This document shows, piece by piece, positions 34,886 through 41,400 of a stretch of 41,741 bases of DNA. The position numbers were made by a program, and so were the translations under genes. The notes beneath the pieces were generated by a model. The model did not search any database. It was given only the letters and a program-made list of their open reading frames with translations, and was not told the origin of the DNA. Each line of letters starts with the position of its first letter. The first letter of the stretch is position 1. Origin of the DNA: Phycisphaerae bacterium (GTDB taxonomy: Bacteria > Planctomycetota > Phycisphaerae > UBA1845 > Fen-1342); assembly GCA_030612705.1 (NCBI GenBank), contig JAUWNI010000023.1, forward strand, positions 1 through 41,741, read 5' to 3'.

Positions 34886-34922
34886 CGATCGCGAATTCAT
34901 GAATCAGTATAGGAGTAACCAA

Positions 34923-36239
34923 ATGTTCAACCTCGCATCTCTCGCAATCTTTCTCCTGACCCTCTTTGCAACCGCCAACCCCGATTTAACCCAGTCCGTC
35001 GTACTCGAAGCCGGTGACGACAACGCCGTGACTCTTAGCGGTTCCTTGTCCCTCACCGTTGGCGGCGAGGAAGACGACCAACAGATCGACTTGTACAAAA
35101 TCGAGTCGATACCCAAGGTCTGGATCGGCGTCCGAGTCAGCACCGTGCCCGATGCCCTCGCCGCACACCTTAAACGCGGCTACCTCATGATCGTAAACGT
35201 CGCCGAAAACAGCCCCGCCGACCACGCCGGCATCGAACGCTACGACGTCGTCCTCTCCTTCAACGACCGCGACATCGACGACATGAAGGACCTCCTCGAA
35301 GCCATCCGCGAAAACGGCCCCGACAACACCGCCAAAAGCATCGTTATCCAGGGCGGCGAGGAAAAGACCCTCACCATCACCCCCATCCAACGCGACCTCG
35401 CCGTCACGCCAACTTTCAAATACGAGGAGCAGGAGGCTGCCCAGGTCGATCCGCTGAAAAAATACTTCGGCCACCGCTTCAAGATCGGTCCCGACGGCCA
35501 CATGCTCGTCACCCCACATGGCCGTCTCGACCAACTCCCCGACGACATCATGATCATGATCGATAAAATCCCCGACTTCGACATGCACTCCTTCGATGAT
35601 TCTTTCTTCAGGTTCAATATCGACATCGACGATTTCCACGAGCAATTCTTCGCGGACGAAGACGGCGACGAAAGCTCCGCCATCACCATCACTATCACCG
35701 AGGATGGCGAGTCTCTCTCTATCCAGCGCGACAAGGACGGCACCTTCACCGTCGAACGCCGGGACGCCGACGGTAGCCGCTCCTCCAACACCTACGACGA
35801 TGCCGACCAGCTCCGCGAGGAAGATCCGGATGCGTACAAAATCTATAAGCGCTCAAAGCGCGGCCACGGGCTTTCGACCTTTATCGTTACGCCGGACTTC
35901 AAAAACCTCGGCGCCAAACAGCAGCAGTTCCAGATCGAACTCAAAACCCAACTCGACAAAGCCCACGCGCAGGTAGACCACGCGAACCGGGTCGTCGAGA
36001 AAGCCCGCCAAGCCCACGCGAAAGCTAAAGTCCATCGCTACAAAATCAAACGCGACAACGAAAAGAGCGGAACTCACTCAAAGGCCGTCTCGCTGATCAT
36101 CGACAACGGCTATATCACCCTGACGATCACCGAAGACGGCGTCACCCGCGAATACCAGTTCGACAGCCGCGATGACTTCAAAAACACCGAACCGCAGCTC
36201 TACGAGCACTACAAACAGCACCTCGACAGCGCTGATTAA
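34923..36239 (+). CDS. exported PDZ-domain protein
   Basis: A 438-residue exported protein. A signal peptide (MFNLASLAIFLLTLFATA) is followed at ~65-160 by a PDZ domain (WIGVRVSTVPDALAAHLKRG, YLMIVNVAENSPADHAGIER, YDVVLSFNDRDIDDMKDLLE). Downstream is a very acidic stretch (FDDSFFRFNIDIDDFHEQFF) and then two repeats of a small motif, each a beta hairpin (ITITITEDGESLSIQ and ITLTITEDGVTREYQ) ending in a DDAD/DDFK helix. A coiled-coil-like segment (~345-390) lies between. No protease domain is attached. The ATG at 34923 has AGGAG about 7 bases upstream. It lies 145 bases after the anti-sigma gene, so it is probably part of the same regulatory unit. Confidence 0.85.
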   Translation: MFNLASLAIFLLTLFATANPDLTQSVVLEAGDDNAVTLSGSLSLTVGGEEDDQQIDLYKIESIPKVWIGVRVSTVPDALAAHLKRGYLMIVNVAENSPADHAGIERYDVVLSFNDRDIDDMKDLLEAIRENGPDNTAKSIVIQGGEEKTLTITPIQRDLAVTPTFKYEEQEAAQVDPLKKYFGHRFKIGPDGHMLVTPHGRLDQLPDDIMIMIDKIPDFDMHSFDDSFFRFNIDIDDFHEQFFADEDGDESSAITITITEDGESLSIQRDKDGTFTVERRDADGSRSSNTYDDADQLREEDPDAYKIYKRSKRGHGLSTFIVTPDFKNLGAKQQQFQIELKTQLDKAHAQVDHANRVVEKARQAHAKAKVHRYKIKRDNEKSGTHSKAVSLIIDNGYITLTITEDGVTREYQFDSRDDFKNTEPQLYEHYKQHLDSAD

Positions 36240-36367
36240 AACCGGCCCCCCATAATAAGAGGAGCCGCGCGCCTGAAGCCAAAGAGCCGCGAACCTGAAG
36301 AGCCGCGGGCTTCAGCCCGCGCGGTCCCTCGACCACAAACCAGCGTGGACACCACCCACTATCTTGC
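36240..36367. terminator. cluster of family D hairpins between convergent genes
   Basis: GAGGAGCCGCGCGCCTGAAG, AGAGCCGCGAACCTGAAG and AGAGCCGCGGGCTTCAGCCC occur in tandem between the PDZ gene and MurG, which converge here. The last one folds into a perfect stem. Bidirectional termination is likely but there is no T run. Confidence 0.5.
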
Positions 36368-37465
36368 TTACTCCATCATCCACGCAGCAACCTGCTCCGC
36401 CGCGTCACCCCGCGCCAACCCCTTCGACGCCCGCGACATATCCTCCCGCGCCACCCGCGCCGACAACCGTCGCAACGCCCCCAGCACCGGCCCCCGGTTC
36501 GCTTCCGCTTCCAACCGATCCTCCACCAGCACCGCCGCACCGGCATCAACCAGCACCCGCGCGTTGGCATGTTGGTGCCGATCACGATGGTACGGGTACG
36601 GCAACAGAATCGCCGGCACCCCCAGCACCGTCAGCTCCGCCAGGGTCGAGGCCCCCGCCCGCGAGATCGCCGCGTCCGCCGCCGCCAGCGCCAGCCACAC
36701 CTCGTGAGTAAACGCCAACACTTTCGCCTCGACACCCGCCGCGGCATACGCCCCGCGCGTCTCCTCCTCATCCAACGAACCGGACAGGTGCAAAAGCTGC
36801 CACTCCGCGTGCTCCGCGACGAATTCCGGCCAAACACGCTGCATCACTCGATTAACCGTGCGAGCACCCTGCGAGGCCCCGGTCACCAGCAACACCGGCC
36901 GAGACGGATCCAGCCCGAAACGCTCGCACCCCTCCTCCCGACTCGCCGACGCAAACTCCGTCCGAATCGGACAACCCGGCACCCGGCAATTTACCCCGGG
37001 CGGAAAATGTTTCCGCGAAACCTCCCATTGCAACACGACCAGGTCCGCGTGCCGCGCCAGGTAACGGTTTGCCCGCCCCGGAATCGCATCCTGATTCAGA
37101 ACCCCCGTCCGAATCCCCAGCGACCGCGCCGCAACAACCGCCGGACCCGCCGCGTATCCACCCAGCCCCAGTACCGCCCGCGGCTGCTTGTCTCGCAAAA
37201 AAGCCCGCGCCGCCCGCACACTTGCCCGCCAACTCCACCAGAACCCGGGCAGTCGCAACGGATTCACCGTCAGCGGCCGCACCGGCTGCTCAACCTGCAC
37301 AAACCCCGTCCGTCCCAATAATACCTTATCCAACAACCGCGTCGTCGTGAAAAACGTGACCCCCGCCCCCGGCTCACTCCGCCGCAACGACTCGGCTACC
37401 GCCAACCCGGGAAACAAATGCCCCCCCGTCCCACCACCTGCAAACACATACTCAGCCGCGCTCAT
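36368..37465 (-). CDS. murG: UDP-GlcNAc:undecaprenyl-PP-MurNAc-pentapeptide GlcNAc transferase (MurG)
   Basis: A 365-residue GT28 enzyme that makes lipid II at the inner face of the cytoplasmic membrane. The N-terminal FAGGGTGGHLFPGLAVAESL carries the GGTGGH loop that holds lipid I. GLGGYAAGPAVVAA and NQDAIPGRANRYLA are typical of MurG, as is the later GAGASTLAEL-type motif (SRAGASTLAELTVLGVPAIL). The start at 37465 is followed at once by the GGTGGH strand, the normal distance. Ribosome-binding sequence is weak. The site-2 protease gene lies 63 bases upstream on the same strand. MurG usually sits in a dcw cluster; none is visible here, so it has been relocated. Confidence 0.94.
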   Translation of the reverse strand: MSAAEYVFAGGGTGGHLFPGLAVAESLRRSEPGAGVTFFTTTRLLDKVLLGRTGFVQVEQPVRPLTVNPLRLPGFWWSWRASVRAARAFLRDKQPRAVLGLGGYAAGPAVVAARSLGIRTGVLNQDAIPGRANRYLARHADLVVLQWEVSRKHFPPGVNCRVPGCPIRTEFASASREEGCERFGLDPSRPVLLVTGASQGARTVNRVMQRVWPEFVAEHAEWQLLHLSGSLDEEETRGAYAAAGVEAKVLAFTHEVWLALAAADAAISRAGASTLAELTVLGVPAILLPYPYHRDRHQHANARVLVDAGAAVLVEDRLEAEANRGPVLGALRRLSARVAREDMSRASKGLARGDAAEQVAAWMME

Positions 37466-37528
37466 CGCCAGGCATCATAACGAACAGCGCCACTCCACAC
37501 ACCAATCCCCAATCCGCAATCGTCGATC

Positions 37529-38548
37529 TCACGTCTTCCGCTCGAATTCTCGCTCCCGCTTCTGCCGCTCGCGAGTCGCGCGCTCCAGCGCCTGCCGCTC
37601 GACGTAGTTCAAACTGTGCAACCCCCGCTCGTGTACCTTCTTCAGAATCCGGTCCAACTCCGTAGACTTCTTGGCATCCTTCTGAACCTTCCGCTCCCAA
37701 CCGCCTGGGTTCAGATTGTTAAAGTCCGAAGCGCTCGTCTTCGTCCGCCGCTTCAATTTGAAAATCCGCGAGAAAAAGCCGCCCCCGCGGCGTGGATTGT
37801 ACTCACGATACGGCGCATACTTGGCACTTTCATCCACGATCATCCCGGACTTGATCATTTTCAGACGCTGCCAGCACGTGAACCCACCGAACATCGCGAT
37901 AAAGATCAGCATCCCGCTGCCCCCACCGCTCAATCCCCACAATCCGAGTCCAATACACCCGACGATCCCAACCTGGCACGCGATCGTCATCGCCCGCTGC
38001 AACCCCACAAACGGCCAAAGCAGGCATTGAAACAATTGCCCGCCGTCAAGCGGATAAATAGGCAGCAGATTCAACGCCAGCAGGAAGTAATTCACCCAGT
38101 AGAAGATCGCCAGGTACCAGAACCACGGCGGCGCTCCCTGGGGTATTGCGACGCTGTGAAAGGGACTTAGCGAGAAAATCGCAAGAGTTTTGGCGGTGGC
38201 TGCCAGAATTGCCCCGCTGACAAGACAGAAAAGCACGTTCACGAGCGGCCCGCATGCCACCGTCACGAACTGCGCCCAAGGCGTCATCGGCGCGTGCGCG
38301 TATGCCAATCCCCCCAGCGGCCACATCAATATGTTCTCCGCATCCCCGCCCACCGATCGCGCACCAAAACAGTGACCAAACTCGTGAACCAACACAATCC
38401 CGAACAACATCCCCAGAAACGCGGCCTCGAAGGCCCAATCCTCGGAGCCCATCAACCGCCAGGCAATCCAGATCACAAAAAGAATATGAACCCGAATCGC
38501 GATGCCGAACAGGCGGCCGACCTTGAACGACGCGTTCAGAAAATCCAT
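37529..38548 (-). CDS. M50 site-2 protease family membrane metalloprotease
   Basis: A 339-residue integral membrane zinc protease. The HEFGH zinc motif lies at residues 55-59 and the second ligand in NLLPIYPLDGG (~160-170), within four to six hydrophobic segments; this is the SpoIVFB-like branch without a PDZ domain. The C-terminal ~110 residues are charged and end with DRILKKVHERGLHSLNYVER, similar to the short conserved tail in many M50 and rhomboid proteins. The ATG at 38548 lies 6 bases after the stop of the NUDIX gene, so both are co-transcribed. Such proteases cut membrane-bound regulators; the anti-sigma factor at 34241 is one candidate, but this is speculative. Confidence 0.9.
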   Translation of the reverse strand: MDFLNASFKVGRLFGIAIRVHILFVIWIAWRLMGSEDWAFEAAFLGMLFGIVLVHEFGHCFGARSVGGDAENILMWPLGGLAYAHAPMTPWAQFVTVACGPLVNVLFCLVSGAILAATAKTLAIFSLSPFHSVAIPQGAPPWFWYLAIFYWVNYFLLALNLLPIYPLDGGQLFQCLLWPFVGLQRAMTIACQVGIVGCIGLGLWGLSGGGSGMLIFIAMFGGFTCWQRLKMIKSGMIVDESAKYAPYREYNPRRGGGFFSRIFKLKRRTKTSASDFNNLNPGGWERKVQKDAKKSTELDRILKKVHERGLHSLNYVERQALERATRERQKREREFERKT

Positions 38549-38554
38549 GCCCGC

Positions 38555-39079
38555 TTACCTTCCTTTAAGCACGTAACGCTCGTAGTACAAAAGCGTTACG
38601 ATCGTCTTGGCGTCCGTGATCCGACCGTCACCGATCGCCCGCAACGCTTCATCCAGTTTCATCGGCGTATTCTCGATCCGCTCCCCCGGTTCCAACGCCG
38701 TTTCTCCCAAAACCAGTCCCGTCGCCAAAAACGCGTGCATATGCTCGGTGCAAACCCCAGGTGTCGAATAGAACGACAACAACGGCTCCAGCCTACCCGC
38801 TCGATAACCGGTTTCCTCGGCCAATTCACGCCGGGCACACTCTATCGCCGGCTCGGGTAGATCGAGCGTACCCGCCGGCAACTCCAGCAACGTCTGCCCG
38901 ACCGCAAAACGGTAATTGCTGATCAGCAACACCCGCCCGTCATCCAGAATGGGCAAGACCACGGCAGCTCCGGGATGCACCATGAGATCATAGCGTCGAT
39001 CCCGGCCGTCCCGATCGCGGACGTCATGCTGTTCAACCCTGAATTTCCTGCCTTCATAGACTATTTCGGGCTCAGCCAC
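38555..39079 (-). CDS. NUDIX hydrolase (ADP-ribose pyrophosphatase-like)
   Basis: A 174-residue NUDIX enzyme that hydrolyses nucleoside diphosphates linked to another group. The complete box (Gx5Ex7REUxEExGU) runs from G70 to Y92, with E76, R84, E85 and E88/E89. The upstream YRFAVGQTLLELPAGTLD and downstream YSTPGVCTEHMHAFLATGL are typical of the ADP-ribose pyrophosphatase (NudF) branch, hence the preference. The start is GTG at 39079 with GAGGG about 9 bases upstream. It is the first gene of the nudix-M50(-murG) operon. A promoter with TATAAT and an operator-like palindrome precedes it. Confidence 0.9.
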   Translation of the reverse strand: MAEPEIVYEGRKFRVEQHDVRDRDGRDRRYDLMVHPGAAVVLPILDDGRVLLISNYRFAVGQTLLELPAGTLDLPEPAIECARRELAEETGYRAGRLEPLLSFYSTPGVCTEHMHAFLATGLVLGETALEPGERIENTPMKLDEALRAIGDGRITDAKTIVTLLYYERYVLKGR

Positions 39080-39147
39080 CGGTTGCCCTCGCTTTCCGCC
39101 AAACCGTTCCGCGCATACTTACATCCTGCCGGCGATCGACACGCAGG

Positions 39148-39178
39148 ATTATAACGCACATCAAGCATCGCTGCTTGA
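39148..39178 (-). promoter_or_regulatory. candidate promoter and operator of the NUDIX operon
   Basis: On the minus strand, TATAAT (39148-39153) is a perfect -10 box about 62 bases before the GTG. No good -35 matches, but at that position lies a perfect inverted repeat, TCAAGCA-TCGC-TGCTTGA (39161-39178). This arrangement suggests an activator- or repressor-controlled promoter. The regulator is unknown. Confidence 0.42.
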
Positions 39179-39333
39179 CTATTGGAAAAAGCATGAAAGC
39201 GCAGGATAGAATAGCTAGATATCCTATACAGGTGCGTCGTTCGACTAATTCCGCTCATCGTGCACCGGGGGCAACGCCCTTGCACGTGTCGGCAAGCATG
39301 CGCCTGCTGATTAGAAGGGGTATTAGACAAACG

Positions 39334-39349
39334 TGTTTCACGTGAAACA
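39334..39349. other. parS-like ParB-binding site 1
   Basis: The sequence TGTTTCACGTGAAACA is a perfect 16-base palindrome matching the known bacterial parS consensus (TGTTTCACGTGAAACA-type). It lies 47 bases before a second copy. parS sites mark the chromosome region segregated by ParAB, usually near the replication origin. No parA, parB or dnaA gene is in the window. Confidence 0.8.
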
Positions 39350-39373
39350 GCGTTGCGCGGCATCACAGATCGT

Positions 39374-39403
39374 GCAAATGTGTTTCACGTGAAACACATT
39401 TGC
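39374..39403. other. parS-like ParB-binding site 2 in a 30-bp palindrome
   Basis: The core TGTTTCACGTGAAACA lies at 39381-39396 and is flanked by GCAAATG on the left and CATTTGC on the right. The full 30 bases are a perfect palindrome. It is 47 bases from the first parS site in non-coding DNA. Two sites so close, both perfect, make chance unlikely. Confidence 0.82.
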
Positions 39404-39640
39404 GCGAGCACGTCGCGATCTGGGTGTCTCTAATACAAGTGCTCTGTCACGCCTCGATTTGCCCGTAGCGTCGGCCCCCCGCGGCCGACGTCGAATAGCT
39501 GAACACCTACCGATTGCCGACGTCGACCGCGAGGCCCGACACCACTACCCAAAAACCAAGACATGACGCAATAACCAGTGATCTGTCAACCATGACATGG
39601 AGCGTGCGGGCGGGGTGTGCGACACCACGGCGGTAGTCGA
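39404..39640. repeat. composite hairpin repeat (39436-39575) and flanking non-coding DNA
   Basis: GTAGCGTCGGCCCCCCGCGG then CCGACGTCGAA on the left and CCGACGTCGACCGCGAGG then CCGACACCACTAC on the right, at 39465-39548, form two facing palindromes. The outer ends read ACAAGTGCTCTGTCACG (39436) and CATGACGCAATAACCAGTG, related to the termini of the family B elements. It is similar to 26240-26354. No gene is present. Confidence 0.58.
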
Positions 39641-40267
39641 TCAGAGCCCCAAACGCGAATATGGGCTTTTCGCCAGAGCCCGAAGCGCAAACGAGGAGCC
39701 GGTTGCAATATCTGCGTGACTGGTGTGGCGAGTGGTGTTGGGCGGCAGACTGGCCTTACACTGTAAATGGTCGATTTCTTCGCCGTCCGCGAGGACTTTC
39801 GTTGCGTGGGTGGCCCGTCGCTTCAGCGGCGGGGGACACGAATGGACGGTCGATTCGTGTCCCCCACGGCTAAAGCCATGGGCCACCCGACTCGTGAGGA
39901 GGTTGGCTCGGCCCTGCTTGACAAGTGCGGACAGGATCTCGTTGTCCCCAACCTTAGTGGAGCAGATGCTGTACGCCAACGCAACTTCGTGACGCGTATC
40001 GACCAGAAGGTGGAGCTTGTATCCGAACCACTCTACCATCTTCACGAACCGCCCCTCGTTGTTGGTGCACTCCTTCCGTACGTCGGCCGGCTGCGGCAAA
40101 GCGCCGGCCTGCTGCCTGACCGCCTGACTACGGGGCCGCCGGGTATTGAGTCCCGTGGCGTCGCCGGACGTGTTGGTTCCCAGATCCGGCACGGCCGTGC
40201 TCAGTCGCCGAACCATCAGGTCGAAAATAACACGCAGCAAACACCGTGCTCGCCCAAACTTCGGCAC
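39641..40267 (-). pseudogene. decayed DDE transposase interrupted by a hairpin element
   Basis: Within a 208-codon frame, the part from ~39900 to 40267 (DLMVRRLSTAVPDLGTNTSG, DATGLNTRRPRSQ, KMVEWFGYKLHLLVDTRHEV, ALAYSICSTKVGDNEILSAL) resembles the central DDE region of IS4/IS1182-like transposases, including the Asp of GDATGL. The frame then passes into unrelated sequence (AHGFSRGGHESTVHS) at the hairpin element (39808-39889) and never recovers a catalytic C-terminus. The N-terminus is also missing. It is inactive. No terminal inverted repeats are visible. Confidence 0.7.
39757..39889. repeat. family C repeat joined to a long hairpin inside the transposase remnant
   Basis: 39757-39816 matches the family C repeats at 7318-7368 and (inverted) 8729-8790: TAAATGGTCGATTTCTTCGC and then TTTCGTTGCGTGGGTGGCCC. 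Next to it is a hairpin with 13-base perfect arms, GGGGGACACGAAT (39831-39843) and ATTCGTGTCCCCC (39853-39865), nested inside GGGTGGCCC / GGGCCACCC. The hairpin interrupts the transposase remnant. Confidence 0.62.
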
Positions 40268-40364
40268 AACGTAACCGGATCATGGAGGTACAGCGATTCT
40301 GCGGGCTGCGATTTCCAGCGGCCGCAAGTCGCGTGAAATCGTAACCTTAGCCCGAATACTTCAT

Positions 40365-40525
40365 ACCGCGGAGGGCGCAGAGGACGCAGAGTGTTATCTA
40401 GAAAGAAGTTATGGCAAAACCATAGAGCGTTTCATTTTGGCAGTGTGTTTATCCCTTGTTTCGTGCTCACGTCGCTAATCTCCTTTTATTCCAGTTCTAT
40501 GCGATCTCTGCGTGCTCCGCGGTGA
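40365..40525. repeat. inverted repeat pair flanking ~115 bp
   Basis: ACCGCGGAGGGCGCAGAGGA then CGCAGAG at 40365-40391 faces CTCTGCGTGCTCCGCGGTGA at 40506-40525. The arms match at about 18 of 20 bases. There is no ORF of note between them (the interior is AT-richer than its surroundings). This kind of paired repeat is widespread in environmental bacteria; its function is unknown. Confidence 0.6.
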
Positions 40526-40582
40526 ATGCTCCGGGTTAGGTATTTGGGCAGGGTTTGGAGCAAATTCGCATTCGCGAACGTG

Positions 40583-40611
40583 TTGGTATTTGCCTCGGAA
40601 TCTGGTATAAT
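40583..40611 (+). promoter_or_regulatory. strong sigma-70 promoter, probably leaderless
   Basis: TTGGTA at 40583-40588, a 17-base spacer, then TATAAT at 40606-40611. The -35 matches 4 of 6 and the -10 is perfect. The expected start falls at 40617-40618, at the ATG itself, so the transcript should have almost no leader. Confidence 0.62.
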
Positions 40612-40617
40612 ATATAT

Positions 40618-40962
40618 ATGTCAGACAAGAAGCAGACGATTACACGAGTCAAGATGTCGCCGCGCGAGCGGGACCGGCGGTCGCAATTGGCACAGCTAGC
40701 ACGCGGGGCGGGATTGCTCCGCGGAACACTGGCGATCCGAAAGCGAGTCTGCGGAAAGCCGAACTGCAAGTGCGCCAAGGGTGAGAAGCACGCCTCCCTC
40801 TATTTGGTGGCCAGCTACGAGGGGTGTCCACGTCAACTCTTCATCCCCAAGGACTGGGAGCCGCAAGTGCGCCGGTGGGTGAAACAGTATCAGCAAGTAA
40901 GGAAGCTCCTCGAAGAGATATCCCTAATCTATTGGGACAAGGTCAAGAAGAGGCAAGGGTAG
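40618..40962 (+). CDS. DUF6788-like small protein
   Basis: A 114-residue soluble, basic protein. The first ~35 residues are helical and charged. The centre has CGKPNCKCAKGEKH, a compact cysteine cluster that may bind zinc, followed by SLYLVASYEGCPRQLFIPKD. The C-terminus is a predicted helix (VRRWVKQYQQVRKLLEEISL). It resembles the DUF6788 group, often found beside transposase genes in environmental bacteria. The ATG at 40618 is chosen over an upstream frame because it sits exactly at the expected transcription start. A decayed transposase lies to the left and tRNA-Asn to the right. Function unknown. Confidence 0.78.
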   Translation: MSDKKQTITRVKMSPRERDRRSQLAQLARGAGLLRGTLAIRKRVCGKPNCKCAKGEKHASLYLVASYEGCPRQLFIPKDWEPQVRRWVKQYQQVRKLLEEISLIYWDKVKKRQG

Positions 40963-41327
40963 AGATTCTTCGACGTCTGTTGGCGTACGTTCATAAGTAA
41001 CTACTGCTCCTTCAAGGGTTTATTGATGAGTTCGACTGGATGCCACGGGCAAGGGCTGCGTCGATTCGTTCTCGATCGGAGAGACAACCTTGCCGCGGTC
41101 CTTGCTCGTGTTTCCACGGTGCCGCGGAGAGCATATGTAAGCTGGATCACCGATAAACCCGCCACTTGCGGAATCGCTGATGGATGGCGGGTTGACTTTC
41201 TGGGGTTGTGTGATAGGTTTGTAATCGCCCGAGTTGGCAGGCGGATTGCGTGTCGGAAGCGTCCGTCATTTCGACAGAAGCCTATATCGTTTGGGTAGAA
41301 ACGAGTAGCATTTGGTTTACTGAATAA
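40963..41327. other. intergenic region upstream of tRNA-Asn
   Basis: No gene is supported. The short open frames here either lie antisense to the tRNA or lack motifs. A weak TTGACT (41192-41197) with a poor -10 lies ~100 bases before the tRNA. GTTCATAAGT at 40989-40998 recurs at the 3' end of the tRNA (41400-41409). Confidence 0.5.
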
Positions 41328-41400
41328 TCCCCGATAGCTCAATTGGTAGAGCGAGCGGCTGTTAACCGCTAGGTTGTAGGTTCGAGTCCTACTCGGGGAG
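41328..41400 (+). tRNA. tRNA-Asn (anticodon GTT)
   Basis: The 73 bases fold as a standard tRNA. The acceptor stem TCCCCGA pairs with TCGGGGA and the discriminator is G (41400). The D arm contains AGCTCAATTGGTAGAGC, the anticodon arm is AGCGG-CTGTTAA-CCGCT with GTT at 41361-41363, and the T arm is GTAGG-TTCGAGT-CCTAC. No CCA is encoded. Reads asparagine codons AAC and AAU. Confidence 0.97.

Noticed and set aside
41023-41298. Plus-strand 91-codon frame upstream of tRNA-Asn
   Set aside because: No ribosome-binding site of note, no motif, and it overlaps the antisense shadow.
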